Positions 22,223 through 33,615 of a DNA stretch of 64,000 nucleotides are shown in pieces. Both the position numbers and the translations under genes were made by a program. Each line of letters starts with the position of its first letter. Position 1 is the stretch's first letter. Source of the stretch: Flaccisagitta enflata (lineage: Eukaryota > Chaetognatha > Sagittoidea > Aphragmophora); the NCBI GenBank assembly GCA_965153355.1, contig OZ231126.1, positions 53,444,001 to 53,508,000 of the forward strand, written 5' to 3'. The notes below the pieces were generated by a model. That model was given only the letters and a program-made list of their open reading frames with translations, was not told where the DNA came from and made no database searches.

Positions 22223-22400
22223 ACAAGTGACGCGGGGTCACAATATCGTTGCGGACGGGTGGGCAGCGGCATCCAACCCCTATCCACACCCCATGCCCCC
22301 CCCCACCAACACACATAAGCACCTACAGGGTGATCATCGTCAAATGCCGACCGACGGACAAAGCCTCTTATAGATTTGCGTGTCCGCAACTAAAAAAAAA
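22223..22400 (+). repeat. Dispersed hairpin element, D type
   Basis: GTGACGCGGGGTCACAATAT, CGGGTGGGCAGCGGCATCC, GACCGACGGACAAAGCCTC, then TTTGCGTGTCCGCAACTAAA. Confidence 0.85.
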
Positions 22401-22985
22401 AGAGCAAAAGCGGGCTTAGAATTTGAATTTGATTCGTTTTCCCTCTTTTTCTTTAATTTCTCAAAACAGAAGTGATCAAAACCTGATAATCGAATTGAAT
22501 CCAATTTTACATTTTCGCTAGTACAAAACTTCAAAAAAAGTGAACTCATTCCTCAGGCGTCCATTTGTTAGTTCCTTTAAGGATAAAGTAGCCGATGTAT
22601 AAACTTTTTACCCTAAAAACTACGTTATTCTCTTATCTTTATATCATCATCCATCTACCGCAGTCACGGAGCCGTATCGGGTAGGTAATACTGTATCCCT
22701 CTTAAATTTTCCCTAGGGATAGTTGTGTGCTCCCGGGGTGCGTTCAAACAACCAGTAGTTACTAACTTCTAAGATCACAACCTTACGTGACTCGTATCAT
22801 CTTGCTACCTATTATCAGGAGTTGTTTTCGTTCTAAATTCATTTCTGATATCAGAAAGTATCTTTTAATTGCTGTAAGAATCGCGGAAAATCATATATTA
22901 ATCACCCACATCATTTACATCCATGTTTATTCAAACAAAAACAACATATTTCATGATCATTAAGAAAATATTAATCGATAACATG

Positions 22986-23132
22986 AAAAAAACAAGGCCA
23001 GATACACGGAGAGACAGTCGCGGACGTTGGGCAGGCGCAGTAATGCGAAAACCGCCCGGAATTCAAAGATGTGACGGACCGACGGACCGACCGACACGGC
23101 AAGGTGTAGAGTCGCGTATCTTCGACTAAAAA
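22986..23132 (+). repeat. Dispersed hairpin element, A type
   Basis: AAACAAGGCCAGATACACGG, CAGTCGCGGACGTTGGGCAG, GACGGACCGACGGACCGACC, then GAGTCGCGTATCTTCGACTA. Confidence 0.85.
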
Positions 23133-23850
23133 CACACCATGACTCCAAACTCTATACGCCACATCAACGCAGTAATGAAGAAAGACGAACGGGAGCGAGA
23201 TATCAATCTGACCTAATGGCTGCCTGATCGATTAAAAAAACACAAATTCTTCATTACCTGTTCGTATCCACTTGGCCTTTACATCGACCTACATCGCTAA
23301 TTCTCACCATCACCGTCATCATCTCGATGATTATCTCACTCGCCCTCCTCGACAGCCTCACATGATCATACTCATTCACTCAAATTCAACATGAATTACT
23401 TACGTGTTTCTGTATTTCGTTAACTTCCACAGTAAATCATAGTTGTCTTCGCGCTTATCACTGCATTCCATCCATGATAATCACATTCTTGTGTGCCGCG
23501 AGGTTGAGAATCTCCATTTTGGTCCGATTACTTTAGTAGCCAAGTGTTGATCTTACTCCCCTCCCCCAATTTACCCCTTTTTTTCGTTGAAGCAAAGCGG
23601 TGGTGCAAATCCTTACGGACTCCATGCACTGGCACGAAAATCCAAAATAGCCTATTTCAAACAAACTACTTCTCTATATGCGACAGATTTTACTGGTACT
23701 TTTCAAAACCGTTACTACTAAGTAACCTGTTACCGATATTTACCCGATATTTACCCCTCGTTACCCCGTTTACTCATCCCATAATCGATCCTCCCATCCC
23801 CTTCAGAATTTGAACGGTCAAGATCTAAAGCATATGATGAGCGAAAGCTC

Positions 23851-23855
<5 letters not shown>

Positions 23856-23933
<78 letters not shown>

Positions 23934-23935
23934 TA
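23856..23935 (+). repeat. (AG)n microsatellite
   Basis: Pure run of about 80 bp. A smaller (AG)n is at 21904-21942. The surrounding 23140-24110 shows no recognisable gene. Confidence 0.92.
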
Positions 23936-24125
23936 TGAGAGACAAGGACGCATACCTCAAACGAGACCGACTGACTTACTGAACTAATGACTGTAGAAAA
24001 TGTAAACAAGTTAGAAAACAAAATGAAATGAGGCTGATTTTTGTCGCGAAGGAGAGGAAGGGTAAGCATAGACTGCATAAGAACAAACGGCGATTGAGAA
24101 AAATGTCTTGGCCATTTATGAACAC

Positions 24126-24594
24126 TTTTTAGTCGCGTGCACGCGACTCTACACCTCGCTTTGTCCGTCGGTCGGTCGGTCGGTCGGTCGGTCAGTCGGT
24201 CGGTCGGTCGGTCGGTCGGTCGGTCGGTCGGTCGGTCGGTCGGTCGGTCGGTCGGTCGGTCGGTCGGTCGGTCACCATCGAGTCAAAAAGTGGGAAAACG
24301 CGGTCTTTAAGTCATTTCAAGTTTTTAGTTGCGGACACGCAACTCTATAAGATGCTTTGTCCGTCCGTCCGTCCGTCCGTCGGTCTGTCCGTCGGTCCGT
24401 CCGTAACCATCGAGTCAAAAAGTGGGAAAACGCGCATATCCGCTTATATCCGCCCCTGCCCACCCGTCCACAACTGGTGGCCGTGTATCCGGCCTTGTTT
24501 TAAGGTAAACTAAGACATTCTAAGTCATTCTAAGTCATTCTTAGTCAATCTGTAAGTCTCGCACGCGACTTATAGGTGTTGGCCTTGTTTTCAG
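24126..24594 (-). repeat. B-type hairpin element with an A-type copy nested inside
   Basis: The outer copy starts TTTTTAGTCGCGTGCACGCG, carries an exceptional (GGTC)n of about 108 bp (24165-24272), and resumes after 24503 with CATTCTAAGT repeats and GTCTCGCACGCGACTTATAG, ending GTTGGCCTTGTTTT. The inner copy 24322-24503 runs TTTTTAGTTGCGGACACGCA to CGTGTATCCGGCCTTGTTTT. Confidence 0.85.
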
Positions 24595-24609
24595 AAGAAG
24601 TACCACGAC

Positions 24610-24736
24610 AACGATTTATCATGTGCAAAAAATGAATAAATAAATAAAAAAATAGATAAATGAATATACAAATATATAAATATATAAAAAAGTAAATGAA
24701 TAAATAAATAAATGAATAAATAAATAAAAAAATGAA

Positions 24737-24799
<63 letters not shown>

Positions 24800-25020
24800 A
24801 TAGATAAATAAATAAATAAATAAATAAATAAATGAATAAATAAATGAATAAATAAAAAATACTAATTAAATGAATGAATGAATGAATGAATGAATGAATG
24901 AATGAATGAATGAGTGAATGAATAAATAAATGATAATATAAATGAATTAAAGTTAATATAAATAAATAAATGAAAAAGTAAATAAATAGAAATAAACAAT
25001 CAAATGAAAAAATGAATAGC
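24610..25020 (+). repeat. (TAAA)n and (TGAA)n tetranucleotide region
   Basis: Long TAAA arrays interspersed with GAAT units (24870-24920). It ends just before a GACC-type fragment. Confidence 0.9.
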
Positions 25021-25039
25021 AATGGAAAAAAAACACATG

Positions 25040-25110
25040 GTTTGGCGGTCGGACCGACCAATCGTCCGATCATGGCCACAGTTAGAGTCGTGAGCACGTG
25101 ACTAGATATT
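25040..25110 (+). repeat. Dispersed element, 3' fragment
   Basis: GGCGGTCGGACCGACCAATC, then GAGTCGTGAGCACGTGACTA. A related weak GTCC fragment is at about 25425-25490. Confidence 0.6.
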
Positions 25111-25636
25111 TAAAGCTTTCTCAATCGATAATCTTAGAGGAAGGCCATGATCGTCTTGTTAGAGAAGTTTTCCATATCATTGAAAAGAGAAAACTTACGC
25201 AGACAACTGCTAACAAGAGTGAAGAGTCATGAACGTAAATAAAATTGCAACAAAGGACGTATGAGCAAAGGCATAAAACTGTCAATTAATGATTTTTAAA
25301 AAACGTCAAGAGGCTTTTGTTTTATTTCTCTCATCACAAATTTCGTCCAGACGCGAGAGCACCATAAAAACGCAATAACCAAAGAAAAAAAAGCTAGTTT
25401 TTTTTTTTCCGGTGGCGACAGCATCCTTCATCTGTCTGTCAGTCTGATGGTCCGTCGGTCCGTTGGATCCCGTCGGTCCGCCGGATATGTCTTATCCGTT
25501 TATAGTAATGGCGGCTGTCGCCTTGAGGAAAAAAATCGTAAGCATTGGTCATTTTTCACCAAGCTTTTGTCTTCAGTCACTGCAATTTTTTTTTGTTAGA
25601 TTGAATCAAAAACGAAAACGAAAACGAAAACAAAAA

Positions 25637-25637
<1 letters not shown>

Positions 25638-25704
<67 letters not shown>

Positions 25705-25759
25705 CCATCACAAACACCATCACCATCACCAACACCATCACCATCACCATCACCATCAC

Positions 25760-25794
<35 letters not shown>

Positions 25795-25823
25795 CCATCA
25801 GCATCATCATCATCATCATCATT

Positions 25824-25865
<42 letters not shown>
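25638..25865 (+). repeat. (CAT)n array
   Basis: About 75 triplets with CAC interruptions in the middle. It yields poly-His and poly-Met frames that are not genes. Confidence 0.93.
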
Positions 25866-25866
<1 letters not shown>

Positions 25867-26066
25867 ATGTCATTTTATTTTCATCAGCAATTTATCATTC
25901 ACCGTCTCCATTCATCATCTTTCGTCGTCAAGTACTTTATTAATGACATGAAGATGAATTGCAACTCATTTGGATAAAGACGTTTCGATTCTTTTTCTAA
26001 CGATCGAAGAGGCGCCTGACGAAAGAGTTGCGAGACTTGTCTTAACCACCTGACCGTTGATCTTTA

Positions 26067-26307
26067 AGGGCGTGTTTCTGGTAGGCGCCAAAAACGCGTT
26101 TCTTCCTGTGAAACGCGATAACAGTGTGAAGAAAAATTCAAGAATTTAACTGTCCCACGAGGGAGTGAGCAAAGTGAGTGAGCGAGCCCGTGAACGGAGC
26201 CAGCGAGCAAAGCGAGTAAGCGGAGTGAGCGGTGCGAGCGAACGAACGTAGCGAGCGACTGAGTGGCCCGTTCAAAACGCGGTTGTCTCTGACTAGAAAC
26301 GCCGCCT
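26067..26307. mobile_element. GGCGTTTCTAGT MITE, copy 2
   Basis: 241 bp in the opposite orientation to copy 1, AGGGCGTGTTTCTGGT to ACTAGAAACGCCGCCT, flanked by TA. The middle part (GTGAGTGAGCGAGC and similar) matches copies 1 and 3. Confidence 0.82.
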
Positions 26308-26754
26308 TACTCGTGGGTCTCCAAATGCCCATTGTGATTGTTTGTCTGGGGCAGACCTGAAATCGCTCTTGAAATTATTGAATTGTTTAATTGGTTCACG
26401 ACTTGGGCAGTGATGAAGAAACTATGTGCAGTAATACCCCGCTATACTGGATCCAAGACTAACGAAAACCCGCCTATAAGAAACATAAAGAAGCCTTCAG
26501 GCATAAACCGTTCATGTCATTTTTTTCTAATTATTATCATTGGCAATTATACAAATTCGCCTATAACAAATAAATTTTGTTGGTGCCTTGACATCCGTTA
26601 CTGAAATTTTGTAGTCACCAACGGACGCGCATCCACATGGGGACAGATCGACACAGTAACTTACAGAGTCACGTGCAATATTGCTCGGTACAATTGTACG
26701 ATCATCTGTGATCTTTTGTTTTTAAGACTATTTAAGCGGGTTTTTAAATTAGGG

Positions 26755-26835
26755 TTGGGGGTGGGTTTAGGGTTAGGGTTAGGGTTAGGGTTGGAGATAG
26801 TTTTAGGGTTAGGGACAGGTTAGCTTTAGGGCTAA
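26755..26835 (+). repeat. Interstitial telomere-like TTAGGG tract
   Basis: Several TTAGGG/TTAGGGT units in a row with degenerate flanks. It is the canonical animal telomere repeat, embedded far from any visible chromosome end. Confidence 0.8.
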
Positions 26836-27220
26836 GGGTTGGCTGGGTTTTATGTATTACGGCCCGAAGCTATTCGAATTAAATTCGCTCTGGCGGAGGA
26901 TTCGGAAAGTAAAACAAAATCGTGCAGAGAATCATTCATTTTTTCCTATTGCTCCCTTTTCTGTCCTATTTCGTCACCATTTTCACATTTTTCAGCCCCT
27001 TCGTTTTCATCTTCAACTCCATCCTCATTTGATCTCTCGCGTTTCGGAACTTGAATTTTCTCCCGACATAAATCAAAACAGGACGTTAACGAGAATAAAG
27101 AACCAAACGTAAGATATCAAGACGAGATGGTTTCTCCCGAAAAAAGATATTGCGAAGAAAATATATGAGGGGGGGGGTGAGAAAACAGAGCCAATGGGAA
27201 AGCTAAGCGTTGGCACATGT

Positions 27221-27390
27221 TAAAACAAGGCCGGATACACGGCAATACAGTCGCGGATGGTTTGGCAGGAGCTGTACTGCGAAAACCGCTCGGAATTAAA
27301 AAATGTGATCTACCGACGGACCTACCGACGGACCTACCGACCTACCGACCGACACGGCAAGGTGTAGAGTCGCGTTGGCACATGTTAAAA
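27221..27390 (+). repeat. A-type dispersed element flanked by a 19-bp direct repeat
   Basis: TAAAACAAGGCCGGATACAC, CAGTCGCGGATGGTTTGGCA, (GACGGACCTACC)n, GTGTAGAGTCGCG. Instead of completing the hairpin, the 3' end enters GCGTTGGCACATGTTAAAA, which also precedes the element (27207-27225, 27372-27390). Confidence 0.8.
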
Positions 27391-27471
27391 AAACAAGACC
27401 ATGCACTTTGTATGTGCGCCAACACACATCAAAAAGAGGTCGGTCGGTAACGCAATCGTTTATTTCTTTTT

Positions 27472-27935
27472 GGGCAGCGGCCCCAAAGGGGTGAATTTCC
27501 ATATGTCCGTCCATATGTCCGTCCGTCCGTACGTACGTCCCCCCCCCAAAGCTTCTCAAGCCTCAAATTCCCATTGGATAACATGGGAAATTGTCAAAAT
27601 GCAAACTTCCTATTGAATAACATGGAAAATTTACAAAAAAGCAAAAAAATGCATGTTTCCCATTGAATAACATGGAAAATTGATGAAAACTAAGAAAAAT
27701 GTAAAATTTCCATTGAATAACATGGCAAATTGACAAGAAATTGAAAAAAATGCAAAATTCCCATTGAATATCATGGAAAATTGCTACTAAGGCCTCAAAT
27801 ATGCCCTCTGAGGACGTATGGAAATTCACCCCTGTGTCCTACAGGACATCGGCCCTTTGGGGCCGCTGCCCTGCTCTCACTCCACTTCTTCAGCTAATCA
27901 CTCCAAGCAGGGCATCGGGTACCGCTGACCATGTG
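27472..27935. repeat. Foldback hairpin of the GCAGCGGCCCC family, second copy
   Basis: GGGCAGCGGCCCCAAAGGGG at 27472 is mirrored by CCCTTTGGGGCCGCTGCCC near 27855, then GGTACCGCTGACC. The loop holds four to five copies of a ~55-bp repeat with CCATTGAATAACATGG (27566-27785). Confidence 0.8.
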
Positions 27936-27996
27936 CGATCCTTGGATGACTAGTTAATTTCTTCCTTTCCTTTTTAGATGCGACAAAGCACCTCTA

Positions 27997-28619
27997 CAGT
28001 GAGGCTCATAAAAAGTTTCCATTTTTGTTATTAACATTTTTCAGATTTTATAAATGATAAAAACAATTTATCAGTGAGATTATTGAAGGAATTTTTATTT
28101 TTTTATTTTGAGTCCAATCCCAGATTTCTAGCTCTTTCCGTTTAGGCGTGACATTGATTTGAAGTAGTACATATCAAAATTGCCTTGGGAAAAATGAGTA
28201 AAAAATTGTGATATTTTGCCTTATAAAAACCATGACTAGATAACTTTAAACTTATGTCATTTCAAAACAAATCAAGCCACAAACTTTTGCTTGGTCTAGA
28301 TTTGTAGAGTTTTTGAAGCTCTTTAAGATGGTCATGGATATGATGTATGAATCATAGATTGTTTGCAATATATTTAAAGAAAACAAGATCAACCTTGTGT
28401 TCTGTCAAAGGCTGTTTGCTTCCAAGCAGAAGTAAATTGCTTATCATCTTTGTTCCTATATAGTTTTTTAACATTTTGAGTCACATAAATAGGGTTGGAC
28501 TAGATTTGTAGTGTTTTTTAAAAAAGTTTAAAAATCTTATAGATTTTAATTATTTAAAGTAACTAAAATTGAAATAACTAGCTTCTAAACTGCTGGAAAC
28601 TTTTTTATGAGCCGCACTG
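27997..28619. mobile_element. 623-bp Tc1/mariner-like MITE nested in a hairpin element
   Basis: Inverted ends CAGTG.GGCTCATAAAAA(A)GTTTCCA with TA on both sides (27995-96, 28620-21). Joining the flanks gives CACCTCTATAACTGGCTGTG, which matches the normal start of a C-type dispersed element. The CAGTG ends and TA target suit Tc1/mariner. Confidence 0.87.
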
Positions 28620-28754
28620 TATAACTGGCTGTGTCCGTTGGTCTGTTGATCCTCATGTCGCACCTTATTGGCCTACTTGGCCATGTTTCTTTCCTTGTTT
28701 CATTCTATCTTTCTATCTTTCCTATCTATCTATCTTTCCTTCTTTCATTTTTTC

Positions 28755-28756
<2 letters not shown>

Positions 28757-28834
<78 letters not shown>

Positions 28835-28836
28835 TC
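28757..28836 (+). repeat. (CTTT)n array
   Basis: Pure tetranucleotide run within a pyrimidine-rich stretch from 28690 to 28920. Confidence 0.93.
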
Positions 28837-29009
28837 CTGCCCCCCTTTCTTTCTTTCATTCTTGCCCTCATCCTTCCTTTCTTTCTTACAGCTTCTATCC
28901 GTTTCTTTTATTCTTATCCTTTCTTTCAGCTCAACAATTTACCCCCTCGAGATTGAATACCCGTCAGTTCCAGTGTGCAGCTTCTTTTCATCTCCCGGAA
29001 GTAAAAGCG

Positions 29010-29350
29010 TTAGTTGCACACTGTGCTAAACTTAATGCACCGTGATTAAGTGAAACACGTGTTGCACACTGTGCTAAACTTAATGCACCGTGAATAAGTG
29101 AAACACATGTTGCACATTGTGCCAAACTTAATGCACCTTGAATAAGTGAAATACGTGTTGCACACTGTGCCAAACTAAACGCACCCTCAAATAAGTGAAA
29201 CGCGTGTTGTACACTGTGCCAAACTTAATGCACCGTGAATAAGTGAAACACGTGTTGCACACTGTGCCAAACCTAATGCACCGTGAATAAGTGAAACACG
29301 TGTTGCACACTGTGCCAAACTAAGCGCACCACAAAAAAATGAAACGCGTG
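29010..29350. repeat. 48-bp minisatellite, about 7 units
   Basis: The anchor TTGCACACTGTG is at 29014, 29062, 29110, 29158, 29207, 29255 and 29303. Because 48 is a multiple of 3 the minus strand stays open and reads ALSLAQCATRVSLIHG repeatedly, with one 49-bp unit shifting frame. No start, signal or splice context supports translation. Confidence 0.88.
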
Positions 29351-30081
29351 TATTTTGCGTTCTTTCCTTCGTTTTACTGTGACTTACTGTGACAGGAGGA
29401 AATGTGGGCAAGAAATAAGCAAATGAAGACGTGGAAATCATGTCATTTTTTAAATCAGTGCTACAAAATAAAATATGCCTGTTGATGAAAGTTTTTGAAT
29501 AAAGAAATCGTTAAAACGTAAATAGTCAAGCATCTAAAATATCAAAAATCGCTAAGCCGTCCATCACAAGAATTTAAGGGGAAGTGCCACATCAATGTAA
29601 TTCAATGAAAAGAAAAAAAAATATCACCCATTTTGGGGCAAAGTGGTTTGTTTTGTCGGCGCGTCGAAGCGCAGATTCCTTTCTTCTGATCGTGTTTTGG
29701 CATTTTCTTGACGGTTATCTCTTCCCCCGCCTTCGCCTTTGCTTGGCAATCTTGACTTGAGTTATGAGAATGAGAGCTGAAGACTTGGACGCCTTTGGCT
29801 TAAATTGCCGCGTTCCGAATATAATATGCGAGGAGTGAGGCTTATGCACTCTTAAAGTTGGCATGGTTTTCGTAAAATCGTGCTCTTAGCGGTTTGAAAT
29901 GGTCGTCTACGGGCTGTGCTTAATCCTTGGCGTTAGGGCTACATAAAGGTTGGCAAATACTTGAACGCCCTCACTCCAATGCGTGCCGTTGCAATGATGT
30001 GAGTGCAATCCCTAGCTGTTGCAGTGAAATCCACTAAAAAATGTACTGCTTTACCGGCGTTAATGCGGGTTTTTAGTTCTA

Positions 30082-30681
30082 CTATCTTCAAAAAAAAAAA
30101 AGTTGCAACACTTTTTTATCAGTTACGCCACAATGATAAAATCTGTATCAAAAAAATAAGTGACAAAATGAAAGCTCTTTAAATTTCCAAGCCAGCTGTG
30201 GAAACCGCATCTTTGTAACTTCATTGGTTTAGAAGCTATTTAACTTTGAATGAAATGATTGCTTCTGAATAATTCTGAACTTGACTTGTTTTCATGTAAT
30301 CTTTTCCATTCAGACAAACATAATTCATTTGTTTTTTGACAAATCTAGGAAAAATTGGTGACCAAAATGAAGAGTTTTTCAAAGGGCATCTTTTTTTATT
30401 TTAGCAAAACAAAATTGGTCCAGCCGTTGAAAAGTTATGGTCACTCAATTCTCAAAGATAGGAAATGGAAATATTTTTCATTGCACAAAATGTTTGGAGT
30501 GCTGTAAAGCCAAAGCGCTTCCAAAGGCTCTGTAAATCACATCCTTGGTAAATTGTGGCAATTTTTGAGCTTGGGGGAACAAATATCAATTATTGGTTGA
30601 TTTGCAATTGACTGATTTTAGGTTGTTAAGGTAATGAACAAACTAAAATCTTAGGTTGCAACATTTTTATTTGGAAGATAG
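30082..30681. mobile_element. 600-bp TA-flanked MITE
   Basis: Inverted ends CTATCTTC followed by an A-rich stretch and GTTGCAAC. TA at 30080-81 and 30682-83; the right TA is shared with the next MITE. Confidence 0.8.
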
Positions 30682-30683
30682 TA

Positions 30684-31106
30684 CCACGCGTATCAAAAAA
30701 AAAAAAAAAAAAAAAAAAGATGCACCTTTCTTTTCATTTTTAAAACAGATATGAAAAATAATAAAACTTTTTCTAAAAGAAATATTTTCAAAGATTTTCA
30801 AAAAATCTTTTAATCTAGACTAATCCCAGCTTTGTATCTCAAAGGGTTTAGGAGCTAGAGCCTTCCAAAGAGAAACTCTATTTTGCTGAATGCATTTTTA
30901 TATAGGGATTTTGAAAATGAAAATACAAAGTTTTCATTCAAATTAATGCCATTTCTAAACAAAAAAAGATAGAAATACCAGATTGAAACCAAATGAAAGT
31001 ATTTTCAAAGGGCTTTTCAATGGTCTAAAATTTAAAGTAGGTTTTATTGAAATTTGCTCCCACCATGAGCTATTCAAAAGTGGGTCTTTTTTATTGATAC
31101 GCGTGG
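30684..31106. mobile_element. 423-bp TA-flanked MITE, abutting its neighbour
   Basis: Inverted ends CCACGCGTATCAA followed by an A-run; TA at 30682-83 and 31107-08. Its interior is related, inverted, to the MITE at 3621-4031. Confidence 0.82.
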
Positions 31107-31109
31107 TAT

Positions 31110-32064
31110 CCATAGGATTTGAATTACATTAATTAACTAAATGCGTCCATTCGTTGGCGTCGGTGCAAACTTGGTGTTGGCAGCATCGAAACTCCATTCC
31201 GAGTTGCGACGTGCTTCCTCTCGATTTGTTGCCAATGTTTTGAATACAATTTTCATATCAAAAATAAAACGAAAATCATTTTTTTTTAGCAGATAATTAT
31301 TTTTCCGCCAATATTCTCTTTTATTCACCGCCGTCAAAACAAAGGATTGGCAACGGTGATTATTGGAACAAGTTTAACGCCCACAAATGCAACACGATGA
31401 AAATTGGGAAATCCAAAAAAAAACAAAAACAAAAACAAAAACAAAAGACAAAACAAGAACATCTGTGCCATTTAATGCTGCAACTTAATAGACAATAAAC
31501 GCAACATTATCAAACACAACGATTCTCTCCGACGAAATTCAATACTTGTGTCTTCTCTGCGTCATCTTCAGTCTTCACGTTTGTTTTACCCCTAAACATA
31601 AACAGAAACACGAAGATTAACACCAAAAGGACGAACCACCCAGAAAAAGACAAACAACCCTTTAAAGGACATACGACACAGTAAAGGGCAAAAACGCGAT
31701 GTCTTCCCTCATTTGTACGGTTTCTTCTCATTTCAACCCATGACCTAGTGTATAACCAACATCTCGTTGCCGACTCAAAGTCACTTCTCTCGTGAGTTGA
31801 GAGTTGAGACTAGCCGTAATTGTTAAGACAAACGATTTGTAAGCCTTAAAGTTGGATTGGTCGGTCCGTCCGTTATATAGATCTTTTTCAAGCAATTTTT
31901 GTCCTTTCAAAGGCGACTGAGCTTGCCGAACATCCGACCTTGTTACTTTCACACTGTCCGTGATAACGTGTATGTATTCAACTCATATCGCTTGGAGAAT
32001 AAAGAGTAACCATTTGGAAAGGATTCAATTTTATACGATAGCTTCTCTTGGGTGGCGAGATTAA
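31110..32064. other. No gene recognised
   Basis: Moderately AT-rich DNA with an (AAAAAC)n run near 31415-31450 and a dispersed-element fragment. Reading frames of 60-75 codons have no recognisable domain. Confidence 0.5.
31855..31952 (-). repeat. Dispersed element fragment
   Basis: GGTCGGTCCGTCCGTTATAT is followed, after AAAGGCGACTGAGCTTGC, by ATCCGACCTTGTTAC, the usual far end of the family. Confidence 0.55.
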
Positions 32065-32073
32065 TAGTCAGGG

Positions 32074-33615
32074 CAGCTGGGTATCCTACGATTCTAAGAA
32101 ACCTAGGATTCTGGGTTAGAAAGCTTACGTTTCTAGGTTTCCTAGCTGATTTTACAAAGGGAAAGCGAGTATTTTCATTATAACCCAAAAAGCGCTGCTT
32201 TGATTTTTCTCCTTTCTTGGGTGATTGTCCATTATGGCATAACAACCAGATGCCATAAAAGAATAGCATCGCCACTCCGCTGTAAATAGATAAAAAATGT
32301 GAATGAAAAAATTCTACCTACGTTTCTTAGGTTTCTAGGTTTTCTAGGAAAATGTTGCTTATGTTTCTTAGAATTCTTGATTTCCAAGGATTTACAATAT
32401 CAGCAAGAATAGAAATTTTTTCTCCCTTGTTTGGAAAAAAGTTGAAGAGACGAAGTCCCTTCGGTCTTTTTGAGTCCTGCAGAGAAAAACGGATTTCCCT
32501 TTGTTTTATGAGGCGTTTGGGGAAGTTGCTGCATTTTGGGGGCAGAACAAGACTACGCATGAAATTAATAGCTAAGAAAGAGTAATTCTCCTCTTTCAGA
32601 TGACGCCAAGCAGAATTCTGTGCGATGGATCGTTTTGGAGCTATGATTTTTTTAATCTTTTTATATTTTTGCGCATTTTTCACATTTTTCCCAAAAATGA
32701 GGAATCAAGATAGTTGAAGTCTATTTGAACTTTGAAATGTCCCAGGTGATGATTGTGCATCCTGGCAGCACAGTCTCTCTCTCTCATTTCAACTCTGGAC
32801 GCTATGAGAGGCTTTGTCTGTCAGTCCATCCATTGATCTGTTGGTCCCTCTGTCCATCTGAGTGGAAAAGTGGAAAAACAAGTGGTCTAGATGCTTGCGT
32901 GTGGGAGTTGAGTCTGGGGTGTGGATGGGGGTTGAATGCCTCTGTCCACCTGTCCGCAACGATATTGTAACCCCGTGTTACATGAGAGAAGGGGAGATAG
33001 AGAGAGAAGAGGAGAGAGAAAATGAGAATGGGAGAGAGAAAGAGAGAGAGAAAAAGAGAAAGAGACGGGCAAACAAAGAACAAACAGAGAAACACAAGTA
33101 GAGAGTGGAACAAACCAAAAAGATGCCCGGAGAAAAAAAAAGGCAATCAACTAGACAAAACACAATCACAAAAAATTCCAAAACCTCGCACTTTTCCTAC
33201 GGCGAGAGCCGCCTTTATTGGTACATCTGTTGCTCCTTTCATTGGTTGATTCACTTTTTTGTTAAAAAAGATTTTCATTTTCGCTGACATTGTTACTCTT
33301 GGAAAACCTAGAGTTCTAAGAAAACTTTGCAAAATCTTCTTATAAAACCTAGAAACGTAAGAAACCTAGGTTAAAATTTGTCTTTCACTTTTTCCACCAA
33401 CTTAGAGAAGAGTGGCGACGCTATTATTCTATGGCATCAGGATGTCTTCCCGTTGTTAGTAACCACCCAAAAAATTTGAAAAAATGGAAGGGGCGCTTTC
33501 TGGATTAAAATGAGAAAAACTCAATTTCCGATTGTAAAGTTGGTTAGGAAACATAGAATCCTAAGCTTTCTAACCCAGATTCCTACGTTTCTTAGAATCG
33601 TAGGAAACTCAGCTG
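32074..33615. mobile_element. Inverted-repeat element nested in the left end of the giant foldback
   Basis: 1542 bp bounded by CAGCTG and flanked by the direct repeat CAGGG (32069-32073, 33616-33620). The inverted arms share more than 60 bp, including TCCTACGATTCTAAGAAAC and GGGTTAGAAAGCTTA, with further shorter CCTAGGTTTCT repeats inside. It contains a hairpin-less element of the dispersed GGAC family (about 32780-32990). No coding capacity is recognised. Confidence 0.75.
32780..32990 (-). repeat. Dispersed element, D type, within nested transposon
   Basis: CTATGAGAGGCTTTGTCTGT, TCCATCCATTGATCTGTTGG, CCTGTCCGCAACGATATTGT, then AACCCCGTGTTAC. The hairpin is lost. Confidence 0.7.

Larger units (their letters stand above)
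28640..30080. other. No gene recognised outside repeats
   Basis: Pyrimidine-rich DNA, the 48-bp minisatellite, then about 700 bp of unremarkable mixed sequence (29360-30070). Confidence 0.5.

Noticed and set aside
24591-25097. Hydrophobic 168-codon minus-strand frame resembling a membrane protein
   Set aside because: It is the translation of (TTTA)n; Phe/Ile/Tyr/Leu periodicity follows the tetranucleotide.
25463-25951. Poly-His protein of 162 codons
   Set aside because: Product of a (CAT)n microsatellite; no flanking coding signal.
29010-29350. CRISPR array
   Set aside because: The 48-bp repeats are contiguous without unique spacers, and the DNA is eukaryotic.
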